DNA of 64,000 bases from Schizosaccharomyces osmophilus (lineage: Eukaryota > Ascomycota > Schizosaccharomycetes > Schizosaccharomycetales > Schizosaccharomycetaceae). Positions 49,320-60,860 of this stretch are shown here, piece by piece. The translations under genes and the position numbers were made by a program. The notes beneath the pieces were generated by a model. It had not been told where the DNA came from. It searched no databases and saw only the letters and a program-made list of their open reading frames with translations. Position 1 is the stretch's first letter; every line of letters starts with the position of its first letter. The stretch covers positions 744,001 to 808,000 of the forward strand of contig NC_079238.1 in assembly GCF_027921745.1 (NCBI RefSeq). Direction: 5' to 3'.

Positions 49320-52300
49320 TTAAATTTGAACGTTGTTCAATTTTTTAGTAACTTCGTGCGTTTCAGAATCTGGGCGATTCGCTCTGCCTCCACGTTTACC
49401 ACCTCGTCCTCTCTGGTTCGGCGAATATGCGTTGGAATGACGATGGTAATTTGCTTGTGTGGGCTTTTTGTTTGACTTATTTGTGGAGTAATCAAAAGGC
49501 AAAGAAGGAACACTATGCAATGACTGGCCATTGGATGATCTTGATTCTGTGTTCTTGGCCCATGCACTAGAAGGAGGAGGAGGAGGAGGAGGATAAGCTG
49601 AGCTGTGTTCTGTTACAAGACGACTTGAAGGAGTTGACTTAGGATGAGATGGGGTAGTATTACTCACCGATTTGTTTTTTCTGGCGGATCCAGCACGGGT
49701 AGTAACGACAAACTGGGGTTCTGTGACGTTCAAAATCATAGAGGGTTCAACTTGCATTCCTCTATATGGAGAACATTTCCCGTCCAGGGTTGTACCACTC
49801 ATGAATGGTAAATCAAAAACAACATCAAGCTGATGAGAGGCGATACTGACAACCGTACCGTAAGCAGCTATGGGAACTTTACCAGAATCTTGAACATATA
49901 CGACACGATCACCCAAAGAGAATGTCTGACTGTGTAGCAAACTTTTAGTTTGACAAGGTTTCAATAAAGCATAACGGGGAACACCGAAAACTTTTCGAGG
50001 AACTTGATAAGTAGAATCAACAGATGCGGCTTTTTCTTCTACCATTTGAATACTTTCTGTATCCAATGCATCTTCATCCAAGGCGACTCGGTAAAGAGAG
50101 TTTATTTCTTTTTCTTTCATCCATGTCTTGACAGCTGTTAACTTTCCACCCTCTTCCTTAGGAAACAAATCATTAGCATTCACATTTTCTTTAGTGGCAT
50201 GGGTGGTTAGGATGTGAAATAACTGTGGAAAAGTATCCATATACTCCCTAATCAACAACACAGCTTTATCAGAAAACTCCCAGCCGGTACCACTTTTTCT
50301 TGAATATCCTAACACTTTCTGGTTTCGAGCATCGAACTTCAAATTCAAACCGATATTTTCTCTTTTATTGCCAACTGTAATGAGATAACTAGCCGTTATT
50401 TTACTTAAAAGCAGAGGATGTAAATTGAGCATTTTAGCAACCACGTAAGAGGGATAATACCTCTGCTTAGACTTGGAATCTTCCACAAGCATACGACCCC
50501 AAGTAGCATCCAAACCAGGGGCGGTTGATAACCAAATAGCCAACCTGTTGTTTTTACAACCAATCACCTGGGCAGGTCTGCCATAATTGTATTCGCCCAA
50601 ATGAAATGCCTTAGTACCTGAAGGATATTCGACGTCAAGAGGAGGAGCTTCTTTTTCAATAAAACGTGGATCGTCAATAGCAATTTTATCAACCACCAAC
50701 TGAATTGGATAGTCGTCTAAAACATTGTCATTAAAAGCTTTCACCAGAGCCCCTTCTTGGGTGTACTGTAAGCCTTTTATAGGGCGAACTTGTAACATAA
50801 GGCGCATATCACCAAAAAGCACGCCAAAACGCTTGTTATACTCTCTTCCTTTAGACGAGACCTTCCGTTCAAAAGACTTCTTTTCATATTCGTTTAATTC
50901 TCGTTGTTCTAGTTCACCATCGGTTATTTGGTAAACGACATTTCCATCCGCAGCACTTTCAACGAGAGCTTCACGTAAATATGGCCAGTCTACGAATATT
51001 CTTCGACCAATGTACTGAGCGGCAAGCTGTTCATTTGTCAACGCTTGCCTTTGGTCGTGAACGTCAACAATCACGCTCGGGTTTTTGCTCTCATTTCCAA
51101 AAACGTTTATGCCATGCAAGGAAAGTTCAGCTGTAATCTTCAAGGTGTGAAACGATGGGAATCCTACCATACCAAATGCACCTAAATATACTCCCGGGCA
51201 TAAACCAACCAAGTACTGTTTACCATCCATAGATGGCAGTTGGTACGGTCGCTCCACACATCTTGTAATCAAGTCGGGAAACACATAGGGCAATGAAGAA
51301 GGGAAGCTCGATGTGTAATTTTCAGCTAAAGTAAATACAGTCGGAGGTCTAAACATGTTGCGTTCGCGTTCGTTGTCCGTTAAAAGATTTTCTCGAGATC
51401 GCAAAGCATCCAAAAGCCGACGCTCATCAATGAATGGGATAATAACGACAGCTTCCCAACTAGCCGTTTTGCCATTCTGATCTAAAGTAAAATTCTCGGG
51501 GTAGAAATCTTTGATAGGAGATTCAGAGTTGAACATAAGTTCTCTAAAAGAAGGAGGAACCAATTCGCTGCTTTTAGATGGTAATACTGCCATCAATTGC
51601 TCAAAAGGACGGAATGGTGTACCCATCTCAAAATCAGTTTTTGCCCTCAAACCCTTTAAAACATCAGATATTTTGGGAGAATAATGATAATTATAATACC
51701 AACCCCATGATTGACAACCACGGTAGTAATAGAAGAGGACCCATTGTAAGCCTTCGACGTATCTTTGAGTCATATCCCGCAAAGCATCCTCGTTAAAATA
51801 GCTGAAGTGTACCTTGTCACGGTAATAGGCATCCTTCCATTGAATGAAATCATCTTCAACGCTAGCTTCTTGTTTAAGTTGATCTTCATGTAGTAAAGGA
51901 AGCTGATCATATTTCTGCAGGACTTTTTCAATTTCTTCTTGTTCGACTTCATCATCGCCCTCGAATGCCAAATCCTTGAAAGCAACTCTCACATTTTCGA
52001 TGCCATCCACTCTGGTTAGCTTAGCACAGGAGAGATGTAATTCGTTTGCAAGATGACGGATAAAACGTTGGTCGGCGGTGGATATATTAGGTGGAAAGTC
52101 TAAATAAAGGTCACGAGAAGACAAAAATTTGCGGATAGATGCATAAAATTGTTTCTGATTCACTGTAAGAGCTTTAATATCATCACTGAAAGTTTTAAGG
52201 TATTTTTGAAAATCAAAAGATTGTTTTTCGTTTGCTGGTTGCCTTTTAGACTCATAAACCTCAGAACGAAATACTTCTTTTTCAAAATTTTCAAGTTCCA

Positions 52301-53411
52301 GCAATATAAGTTCCAAGCGATCCATATTAATAACGCCGTGTTCATTGATGTAACCGCCAGCAGTTGGCATCACCTTCTTATAAATGTTAAACATTAAAGC
52401 CAAAGCACCTTCATTAATATGTAGACCGGGTAAATGAGGAAGAAAATCATTACCAACGAAAAATGCCAATAAAATAAAGTCATCAAGAATTCGCTCGAGA
52501 TCGTACTTAAAAGAAAAGGATGAACGACATTCCTGAAATTCAAATTCTAAATATTCTCTAAGGAGACTTAAATGTAACAAATAAAATTTCTGATTTGCCA
52601 GCTCCGTCGAACGACGTTTACTAGCTGGGCCAAAAGTAACCTCTTCTCTTAGTAAACAAAAGTGAGGATCGTGAGACAAGAGACCAAGCATAATTAAGTC
52701 TGCATCTAAACCATACAAGCAATGGCGTGTATTGGGATTATAATCTGGTTGAGCCTTTTGGGTACGAATATACTCCATAATTTTATGTTCACCTTCACCA
52801 GGAGTATCATGTCCAGAAAGGATAACCTGAATATTACTCCAATTGGAATCGTTGGTAATCTTTTTATGAATAAAATAATAGAGTTGACGCGACACTCGTT
52901 CCATAAATGTGGTTCCTGGGGTAATGCAATTACTATCAAAACGAGCCTCTGGAATCTCTTCGCCGTTTTTCTCTGCCTTTAAACGAGCATCATGAGCATC
53001 CTTGGCAGTTCGAAAACGCCGACTTCTCTGTTGATTCATCTTTGCTCTAGGAGCACAACCATCGACGGCCATATACAAAAGCTTTTTTGGCTTTATTTTT
53101 TCAAAAAGATGTTCAATGTAATTAAAAATAGCAATATACATTTCTTCTTCGGGAAGTGGAGGCGACGAATGATCATCATTTTTGTGCGTGCAATTGTGCA
53201 AGATACCGTTCATGTCCAAGTACATATTATCGAATCTGAATCACAGGTGTTAAAAAGTTTTCAATCAAGCATTCAATCTTCTCACATACTCTGGAATCCG
53301 ATCATTTTCAATTAATTGACTGCATAGCGGATATCTTTCGCTCATCCATCGAAAAAACTACTGTTAACATCATCCTTTTCAGCAAATATAACAAACCTTT
53401 GGAATTCCCAT
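49320..53411 (-). CDS. exo2: 5'-3' exoribonuclease Exo2 (XRN1 type)
   Basis: Three exons: 53411-53397 (only 5 codons, MGIPK), 53357-53290 and 53235-49320. They join into FFRWMSERYPLCSQLIENDR then IPEFDNMYLDMNGILHNC, the canonical XRN start, for about 1332 residues. Catalytic-core motifs include MAVDGCAPRAKMNQQRSRRF, ILSGHDTPGEGEHKIMEYIR, HCLYGLDADLIMLGLLSHDP and FFVGNDFLPHLPGLHI, with all acidic metal ligands. SH3-like and PAZ/Tudor-like domains follow. The tail is low complexity with a seven-Pro run (GGA repeat in the DNA). It degrades decapped mRNA in the cytoplasm. Intron 1 uses an uncommon GTTTGT donor. Total length matches S. pombe Exo2 closely. Confidence 0.95.
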
Positions 53412-54544
53412 ATCTATTGAAGTATTTTATGCAAATAATTTGCGTAGTAAGGTAAATTAAAAATATATTATTAAATTTTGTTGTTTGTAAATGGCAGTTG
53501 TCAACATGAATCGTAATTAAATCAGCACTGCTTGTTTATGCCGCTGTAGATGTCAGTATATGATATACGGTATGAGTGCAAACTACGTAAGCTTTAATGA
53601 ACCGGCCTACGCTACAATTCAGTATTCGGTAAACATTACTCAATGGAACAAGAAAAAATTGTTTAAGAAGTGGATATGTTCATAGTTCTTTCCTTATGAG
53701 ATCGTGAAATTGTTGAAGATTCAACAAGAAAGAACCTTTGGACATTACGAATGGATCTGCACCATTCGATTGGGTCGCCTGCTTTGAAATCTGACACTCA
53801 AAATACTCCAATTTGATTACTTAGATGTATAGGCAAGAAATAATTAATAGAGTACGCAGACTACATAAAACAAAAATTTTATAAAGAGGAGAGCTTGCAG
53901 ATTTTAGAGTGAATAACATTGGGTAACTCGTAAACTGGTTGAACAATTAATATAGAAAAGGACTGGGTATGTAATATGAGAAGGGAAATGGGAAATTGAA
54001 TGGCCAACTAATCCAACAAAAACAAGCATTCGTCTAACCCCATTGAATAAATCACGGCAAACCCGATTTAGGGAGGATGATAAAACAAAAATACAGAAGT
54101 GTTGCCGCATCTGCAAACGCTGAAACATCAATCAATAAATTCATAAGACAATGAAAGACTTAGTCTTCGTATGCTCCAATGCCAACTACCCAAAAAAAGG
54201 CTTCAAAAAAGAATTGTAACTTGGTTGAACAAGATAAATATAGGGAAACCCTATAACTTTGCTCTTTCTTCTTTTCCGCAATAACAAAAATAACATAAAA
54301 GTAAACACTTGATCAGCAAGCAAGTCAGAAGAGATTACTACAGATACGTAAAGAAATATCCTTTTTGCTTCACAAACATGTCTAAACAATCCCTTTGTGA
54401 CCTGAAAATGACCAAAACCTATTGCCAATGCTAAAATAATAAACCGCAAAAAACCATTAAAAACGAAGCTGTTCATATGTGCATAGTTTGCTCTGGCAAT
54501 ACGCATGCGTTGGTTTTTATAAAAGGATATCCAAGTCCGTAATT
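53412..54544. promoter_or_regulatory. intergenic region, exo2/GTP cyclohydrolase
   Basis: 1133 bp. The left part should be the exo2 promoter. The right part includes a 106-codon hydrophobic minus-strand frame (54186-54506, listed separately) that could equally be the 3' UTR of the cyclohydrolase gene. A forkhead-like GTAAACAT occurs near 53630. No RNA gene seen. Confidence 0.4.
54186..54506 (-). CDS. doubtful hydrophobic ORF downstream of GTP cyclohydrolase
   Basis: 106 residues from an ATG that lies 38 bp past the cyclohydrolase stop on the same strand. Two membrane-like stretches are visible (FNGFLRFIILALAIGFGHF and QVFTFMLFLLL followed by RKRRKSK). I recognise no family. It might be a real small membrane protein or chance open frame in a 3' UTR. 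Confidence 0.25.
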   Translation of the reverse strand: MRIARANYAHMNSFVFNGFLRFIILALAIGFGHFQVTKGLFRHVCEAKRIFLYVSVVISSDLLADQVFTFMLFLLLRKRRKSKVIGFPYIYLVQPSYNSFLKPFFG

Positions 54545-55393
54545 TTAAATCTTTCCAATCAAGCGAAAGAACTCTTCACGAGTCTTGCTACTTCCCCGGA
54601 AAACGCCTGTCAAACTGCTCGTAACTGTACTGCTACCAGGCTTTTCCACTCCTCGCATCACCATGCACATGTGCGAAGCTTCCATGACAACAGCTACACC
54701 CTGTGGCTTCAGCACTGCTTGAACTGCTTGCGCTACCTGTTTGGTTAAACGCTCCTGAACTTGTAACCGGCGCGAAAACATGTCTGCAATTCTTGCAAGC
54801 TTAGATAAGCCCAAAACTCGTCTGCGAGGAATGTAACCAATATGAATCTAGAATGGAAATTAGCTCAACGCTCCGTAACTTCTATCGGCACTATTTATAA
54901 ATTAAGCCTATTACCTTTCCAGTAAAAGGAACCAAATGATGTTCGCATAAACTGAATACATCAATGTCTCTAACAATCACCATCTCGTCGTGATCTTCTT
55001 CGAAAACCGCATTGTTTATTACTTCACGTAAATTCACTTCATATCCTTTAGTGAAATAAAGCATTGCCTTTGCATAACGTTCTGGTGTACCGTACAATCC
55101 TTGTCGCTGAGGATCCTCACCTATACACGATAAAATCGTTCTGACAGCTTCAGAGATCGTTTGCACTTTTTGATCTTCTTCAGTTTCAATTCTCTCTTGA
55201 GTTCCTTGACCTATTTACATTAATTGTATGTCCATATGTAACCTATTGCTTTATAGACTTCTCTTCTCTAAATGAATTACTTACAAGGCCAGGACAAACC
55301 GTCCAAATCTAATGTTGGAGTCGATGCGCCTGATACTGATGCCGGCTGTATCCGTAATGGAGACCCTATATAATCTTTTTTGTTTGTTTCCAT
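54545..55393 (-). CDS. GTP cyclohydrolase I
   Basis: Three exons (55393-55285, 55210-54915, 54847-54545) join in frame into 235 residues. GTP cyclohydrolase I makes 7,8-dihydroneopterin triphosphate, the first step of folate synthesis. Motifs are [20 protein letters not shown], the zinc ligands in [35 protein letters not shown], and [20 protein letters not shown], which gives the third ligand. Without splicing the frame runs into intron 2 and stops, so the intron is required. It ends [12 protein letters not shown], the usual family end. From memory it is SPAC17A5.13. Confidence 0.95.
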
Positions 55394-55518
55394 TGAAATT
55401 GATTTTAATAAAAGAGAAATAAATTTGTAATTGAAAAGATCAAAAAGAACGATCACTGCGTGTCATGTTACTCGAAATAAGGGACTATAGTGAACCCGCA
55501 TTGGCACTCGGTAATAAA

Positions 55519-57672
55519 CTAAAGTTGGTTTTGTTGTTTGAATATATCCCAAGCTTCATTAAGATTGCTAAAAGCAGATTCAGCGATTAGACGTTGCTCA
55601 ACGGTTGCTTGTTGGGGGAGTTTGTCAGGATGCACACATGATATGGCCTTCATATACATGATCTTGACGCGTTTTGTCAGGACCAAATCTGTCAAAGACA
55701 CAGGTTTCCAACGGCATTCCGGCCACAAGATCGTATCCAAAGATGACAAAAGAGCTCTGATATTTCCCTCTTTGCCACTTTTCCATCTGTTTATTAGCTG
55801 CTGAACTGGTTCACGTAACTGGTTTCTCCTTTCCTCAACTTTTTCAGCTTGTTTTTGCTTGTCACGAAATTCGGATAATCTTTCTGATCCTTGTGATGTC
55901 TTTGGTAGTTCCAGCGATTTTCGGACAGTAGGTTTCGAAATAGTTTTCGCTGAATTTGGCTGTGAAGGCTGTTTACCAAGTGCTCGTCCACACCGACGTT
56001 TTCCCTCCAAAGACAGATTGTTAATTTTACCGCCGGATAGTAAATCTGACCATGACTCGAGTGCTAATTCATATTTTTCCAATTGCTCCAAAGCTTGAGC
56101 TTTTCGAATCATACATTTCACATAAAATTCGTTCATGTTCTTGCCATTTATAAACTCACCTTCTCCTTTCCCTTGTCCTATAATCTCCAATGCTTTTACT
56201 GAATCTTTAAGACTGTTCCGTACATCACCAATTTTCATGTAGCATAAGCTTCTATTGCATAAGAGAGGTATAGAGCGAGTGTGACCCTCAGGAACTTGAG
56301 ATAGTAATTTATTGAAGATGTCAATTGCCTGGCTAAAGTCTCCTTTGTAATAATAATCATTTCCTTCTGTCTGACCTTGCTCGATAATAGATCGCGACAT
56401 AGAGTCCATATCAACTTCGTCTCGCTGAACTTTCAAATATGGTTTCTCGTTTTTATGATCCAACTCCCGATGATGATGAGGCAATAATTCGCCTTGCGTC
56501 TTTTGCATATCAAAAGAAGGCGCTACCTTCTGGTGGCTTATTGATTCATCTGGTATTTCTATTAGAGAGGAGAATAAGTTATCATTAAATTCGTCAACAT
56601 TTTTATGCTCTAGTTCGGATACAGACTCAGTAGATAAATCTTCTACAGGCTCATTTTTCGAGAGCGGGATGTCTGAAGTTGGTTCTTTTGTCGACACAGC
56701 TTCATCGGATTTTGCTGAAGCTGGCATTATAGGATATTGATTATCGAATTCATCAGAAACATATCCCTCAGTCATCCACCGAGGTTGGTTTGGATTCTTT
56801 AAAGACTTCCTTTCTTCCACAGCAGACCTCAGTTTTTGGCGTCCAACGTTCCATAGATCTGTTGCCTTCGTAAAAAACTGATCTTTAATTTGGTTGGATA
56901 CTTGCTGTAATTCAGACAACTTATCAGAGTAGTACTGTTCATTACTGGATGGTGACTTGGAAGTCGGATTTTGAGAAGATCTAGGCTCTTGCTCGAAAAT
57001 TAATTCTATAGCCTCCTGTAAAGATCCGGTTTGTTTTAGAGCAAATCTGCTAAGACTATCGGAGAATCCCATTGCACGAAGTTGAGCATAAGAATCAGTA
57101 CCCGAAAGCTGTGAGGAATTGCTTGAAAACGAAGCATCAGGAGCATGCTGTTCAATTACTTTGCCTTCGGTCTCTGATTCTGCGGGAGGGTTTCGTAATT
57201 CCGGTAATGAAGTACGTTGCATAATTGACTTGTCTTCGTCTTGTAATTGAAGATCTTCCAGTGTATTCAACAAAGAGTCTTTAGTATTTGAATGAATATT
57301 TTCGATTTTTTTCTCATCATTAGAACCTTTTGTTTCAGTTTCGGATAACCGATGGAGAACCTCGAGATTACTGTATGGATCATGACTGATCGAGGCGTTG
57401 GGAGAGGGAGATTCCAAAGTCTGTGGAGTCTGCGCTGTTTTTCTTTCTAGCTCATTTAAAGAAGTACTCTTAGTTTCATTCTTTCTTTGAAAGAGATTAG
57501 CGAACGGATCGCGATTTCTTTTCATACTCGAAGATTCCTTAGTACTGTCAGGTGTTTGAGGATAGGGCACAGAAACAGGACTATTTGAATTTTGTTTTAT
57601 CCCCAATAAATTCTTTTTATTACTTCCATTGTATTGGTTATTTGTAAGATCGAAATTCAGTAAGTCATCCAT
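55519..57672 (-). CDS. ucp7: auxilin-like UBA/TPR/J-domain protein Ucp7
   Basis: 717 residues. The N-terminus has clathrin- and adaptor-binding type short motifs (DLLNFDLTN, DPFANLFQR). A UBA domain is at about 197-233 (YAQLRAMGFSDSLSRFALKQ). TPR repeats are at about 425-540 (GNDYYYKGDFSQAIDIFNKL and LLCNRSLCYMKIGDVRNSLK). The C-terminal J domain has KAISCVHPDKLPQQATVEQR with an intact HPD. This is the Swa2/auxilin layout: it recruits Hsp70 to uncoat clathrin vesicles. The start lies only 33 bp after the rec12 stop on the same strand. Confidence 0.92.
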   Translation of the reverse strand: MDDLLNFDLTNNQYNGSNKKNLLGIKQNSNSPVSVPYPQTPDSTKESSSMKRNRDPFANLFQRKNETKSTSLNELERKTAQTPQTLESPSPNASISHDPYSNLEVLHRLSETETKGSNDEKKIENIHSNTKDSLLNTLEDLQLQDEDKSIMQRTSLPELRNPPAESETEGKVIEQHAPDASFSSNSSQLSGTDSYAQLRAMGFSDSLSRFALKQTGSLQEAIELIFEQEPRSSQNPTSKSPSSNEQYYSDKLSELQQVSNQIKDQFFTKATDLWNVGRQKLRSAVEERKSLKNPNQPRWMTEGYVSDEFDNQYPIMPASAKSDEAVSTKEPTSDIPLSKNEPVEDLSTESVSELEHKNVDEFNDNLFSSLIEIPDESISHQKVAPSFDMQKTQGELLPHHHRELDHKNEKPYLKVQRDEVDMDSMSRSIIEQGQTEGNDYYYKGDFSQAIDIFNKLLSQVPEGHTRSIPLLCNRSLCYMKIGDVRNSLKDSVKALEIIGQGKGEGEFINGKNMNEFYVKCMIRKAQALEQLEKYELALESWSDLLSGGKINNLSLEGKRRCGRALGKQPSQPNSAKTISKPTVRKSLELPKTSQGSERLSEFRDKQKQAEKVEERRNQLREPVQQLINRWKSGKEGNIRALLSSLDTILWPECRWKPVSLTDLVLTKRVKIMYMKAISCVHPDKLPQQATVEQRLIAESAFSNLNEAWDIFKQQNQL

Positions 57673-57705
57673 CGCTTAATTTGATGTTGGAAAGGGCACA
57701 CTGTA

Positions 57706-58964
57706 CTAGCGAATGTGAGTACCAGCAAGGCCGATTTTAGAATCCGCTTTGGTTTCGAGTAATTTTTTCTCAGTCCATTTAAAAAGGTTCGGAATTGCTT
57801 GCAATTCGGCCTTTTTTTGAAGGAAAAGCATCCTCTGTAGTTGTTCACGTATATGGGGTTCGCAGCGTAAACAATCGGATTGAAGCAGGTTTCTAGCAAT
57901 TGTAGTATCGCGCTTCCCAAAAGAAAGAGAATAGCTGTAATTTTCTGGAAATATATCTTGGTCAAAAGGGCCCAAAAATTGCAATTGAGGTAATAGCATG
58001 GAATTTTCATAACCACTAGCCTTCGAACCATGTTTGTAGCAACTGTAAATCAAAATTCCATAAGGATCCCAATCAAAAATTCCAAATATAGGCAACTCTG
58101 GTAAATATTTTGTGATTTCTAGCAAAAACTTTCTAGTGGACAAATCTGGAAATCCTTTTGCCTAACATTGTCAACAGAAATATTCTATTTTCACATCTCC
58201 ATATCTTACCGTAATCAGAATTGTATCTTCCAGTCCACGCTCTACGAGGGTTTGGAACACGGCTTCTTTCTCAACTACTAAAACCCAATTTGCAGTGGAT
58301 TTTAAAAAGGAAATTGGGTGGTAGCTAATCAAGGTAGGCTAAAAAAATTCAGTTAGAATTTTTGGAAATGTTTTACTTATACCTTGGATGTTTCCAGCTT
58401 TTCTCCTTCTTGGAGAGTGATGCTTAAAGGGCCATAAACAAGCCCTTTGCCAGATGCTTCCTAAGTAAAAATTAGAATTCTAATTTTAGAGGAAATGTAA
58501 GATTGGGATCCTTACCACATTTAGTGCTGATCTAGGGCAGCCTATGGTACAGGCAAGGTCTTCAATCAATTCGTCAACAACAGATTGTTTTTTGAACAAT
58601 TGAACATCATGATAAAATATATCTCTAACAATCGTTAGTATAATGAAATAATTTTACGCGTGTACCTTTTTGTAACCACGCTTTCCGTTTCAATCGCCTC
58701 GTGTATACAGTCCAAAACCTGTAAAATCTGAGCAACCTTTATAGGATGATTGATGATATTGTATTTTTTAGGACGAGGGGTTTTAGAAAAGCTTCCCTTT
58801 GATGAGAAAACGCGGCCACTGGCCTTCCTTTTCGAAAGACTTAGGAATGCAGGTGTTTTGCTAGGATCTGCCAATTGTTTCAGAAAAGATTTGACAATTG
58901 CTTCAACTCTCTCTTTTACATTAAAAAAATTTACTTTTTCTTCCTCCTCCTTCACAAATGCCAT
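57706..58964 (-). CDS. rec12: meiotic double-strand-break protein Rec12 (Spo11 homologue)
   Basis: Five exons (58964-58666, 58624-58516, 58460-58383, 58338-58210, 58161-57706) join in frame into 356 residues. The catalytic Tyr lies in VTKRDIFYHDVQLF, which spans the exon 1/2 junction. The 5Y-CAP fold continues with CTIGCPRSALNVEASGKGLV. The Toprim domain has VLVVEKEAVFQTLVE and IFDWDPYGILIYSC with its acidic metal ligands. Spo11 forms covalent DNA breaks that start meiotic recombination. All key residues are present. The four-intron structure matches my memory of S. pombe rec12. An MCB site lies about 45 bp upstream. Tandem with ucp7, 33 bp apart. Confidence 0.94.
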
Positions 58965-59191
58965 TTTTGTTGAGAGTTTCTGAATTTGGTTTCGCGTTAC
59001 TTTTATTTACGCGTCTGACTTCGCTTGATTTTAGCTTACGTACCTACAATGTAGGGAAAAATATTATGTAACAACGCGCTCTAGTAAAAAAGCCCAAAGA
59101 AACCTTTCTATTTTTCTTTTCAATCGTTTTAAAATTATTTATTCTTTTTATTTAGAGTAGAAAATTGTAACTATGAAAAAATAAAAACTAT
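58965..59191. promoter_or_regulatory. rec12 upstream region
   Basis: It contains TTTCGCGTTAC near 58990 and a full MCB core ACGCGT at 59010, the arrangement seen at MBF-controlled premeiotic genes. The tRNA-Ile gene lies next to it. Confidence 0.5.
59007..59015 (-). promoter_or_regulatory. MCB site upstream of rec12
   Basis: The minus strand reads GACGCGTAA, an exact match to the fission yeast MCB consensus ACGCGTNA, about 45 bp upstream of the rec12 ATG. A partial CGCGAAA-type site lies 15-20 bp nearer. Confidence 0.55.
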
Positions 59192-59264
59192 GGTCACAGC
59201 CAGGCTCGAACTGGCGACATTCGACTTATTAGATCGACATGATAACCAACTACATCATGCGACC
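59192..59264 (-). tRNA. tRNA-Ile (AAU)
   Basis: On the minus strand a 73-nt cloverleaf: acceptor GGTCGCA with TGTGACC (one G-U), D arm around AGTTGGTTA, anticodon stem TCGAT/GTCGA with loop CTAATAA giving anticodon AAT, and T arm GCCAGTTCGAGCCTGGC. No intron. T runs follow in the direction of transcription. It separates rec12 from the Hua1-like gene. Confidence 0.93.
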
Positions 59265-60031
59265 ATCTCTCTTTAAGATTAAGAGGATATATATATATTT
59301 CTTCGATCAAGTAAAACAAAACAGAATAGCAAAAAATCTGAATTTGGTACGGCACGCGTAGGGAAGGAATTAATTTTGATAAAATATTTGTACTTTGTTA
59401 TATTGAAGCCATTCTCTCTTATATGCTAGTGATAGGCTGGTACGTTGACTCAGAGAAAGATGCATACAAGCAAAACTCAACCTTGCGATGTTGATATGTA
59501 CTATGTTACAGTTCATCATCATTAGTCAAATTTACTTAAGCGAAGAATTAAGAAAATCAAAAGTTCAGCGTTATTTCAAAAGTCATGGAGTCTTTTTCAA
59601 CTGAGCGATAGGAATCCAAGGAAACAGAAGAACCACTAATAAAAGGAGATTATATATCATACAAGGCGTTTCTTTTCATTAATTACATACTTCTTTTTCT
59701 TCATGTACGCCAATGGAGCAAGAAAACCATGGCTGAATAACAAACAAGCGTGAGGTTTATTTCTAAGGCAAGGTTCGATTTAGATGAAACCCCAAATTGT
59801 CCATTGATCCTTTAGATATAAATAGAAAAAAAGAAAATATTAGATAGGAAGAATATTTTTTTTGGATATACCTCTCTTTATACATACTATGCACAAATCC
59901 CCAAAAGGGAGAGGGTATTTGTTGTACTCCAGTGCCAACCTATTAGGCAACCTAATACGAAAATAAGTAAAAGTACAACCTATGCACAAAATGCAAGAAA
60001 AGTAATATTCACGAAACCATAAGCAGTAAAC
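59265..60031. other. intergenic region, tRNA-Ile/Hua1-like gene
   Basis: 767 bp of AT-rich sequence. It includes the upstream side of the tRNA and the 3' region of the next minus-strand gene. I see no coding sequence. Confidence 0.4.
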
Positions 60032-60661
60032 TTAGGGAATCTTTCCAATTCCGTTGCACACAGGACAAATTTCAGTGAAGATCAAATAGTCGATACTGCC
60101 TGTACCCTTACAGTTTCCACAAAGACGCCCAGGGATCCGAGGATCGCCAGGCTGTACTACCAAAGCATTCGGCGGAGGCCGTCCAAAATTAATGGGTTGA
60201 ACATCAAACGAGTGACCAAATCGACGGGCACATCTACCACAGGGACGGCCACTAAATTTATATCCGGTATTGTTGCATTTTCCACAATAGTAACCAGGAG
60301 GATAACGGTATGGGGCGTTCACAGGATTGCTTTGGGGTACGGGCAATGAGGAATGGGAGGAATGGCTTGACAAGTAGGGTTTTCCTGTTCCAAAAGGCTC
60401 TTGATTAGCAGTAGAATGATACGTAGATGAGCCGCCTTGGTGGTTAGAGGATGATGGATGGGAAGGTCGGTGAGGAGGGCGAAGGCTCGTTTGAGATGTA
60501 TTGGAAGAATGCGATGGACGATGTGGTACAGGTGGAGATAAAGATGGAGGGAGATTATTTTGTTGAGAAGTCTGAGATCCTGTGTTTCTTTGCGATAATA
60601 ATTGCGCTTCTTCGCGCATAACTTCATCATACGAAGGAGGAGGAGCCGAATGATCTGACAT
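60032..60661 (-). CDS. Hua1-like zinc-binding protein
   Basis: 209 residues. The N-terminus has a PPPSYDEVM motif, close to the PY motifs bound by WW domains of Rsp5/Pub1 ubiquitin ligases. A Ser/Pro/His-rich disordered region follows. The C-terminal zinc region has CGKCNNTGYKFSGRPCGRC and then CGNCKGTGSIDYL ... CPVCNGIG, a DnaJ-type CxxCxGxG pattern. This matches yeast Hua1, a cytoplasmic adaptor linked to actin patch and arrestin or ubiquitin networks. From memory it is SPAC17A5.10. No intron. Confidence 0.8.
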   Translation of the reverse strand: MSDHSAPPPSYDEVMREEAQLLSQRNTGSQTSQQNNLPPSLSPPVPHRPSHSSNTSQTSLRPPHRPSHPSSSNHQGGSSTYHSTANQEPFGTGKPYLSSHSSHSSLPVPQSNPVNAPYRYPPGYYCGKCNNTGYKFSGRPCGRCARRFGHSFDVQPINFGRPPPNALVVQPGDPRIPGRLCGNCKGTGSIDYLIFTEICPVCNGIGKIP

Positions 60662-60860
60662 GATTCCTATTTTTAAAAAATTTAAATAAAAATTTCCTTT
60701 CCTTACTCCTTTTGTATATTCAAAGCAAAAGTGGAAATATCAAAGTGATGTGAAGAGACCATCGATAACAACCGTTTGCCAACAACAACATATTTCGGAG
60801 TTGTGAAACATTTGTAACACTGACTCTACAAATACTAGACAAAGGATTTGTCCTTTTAAA

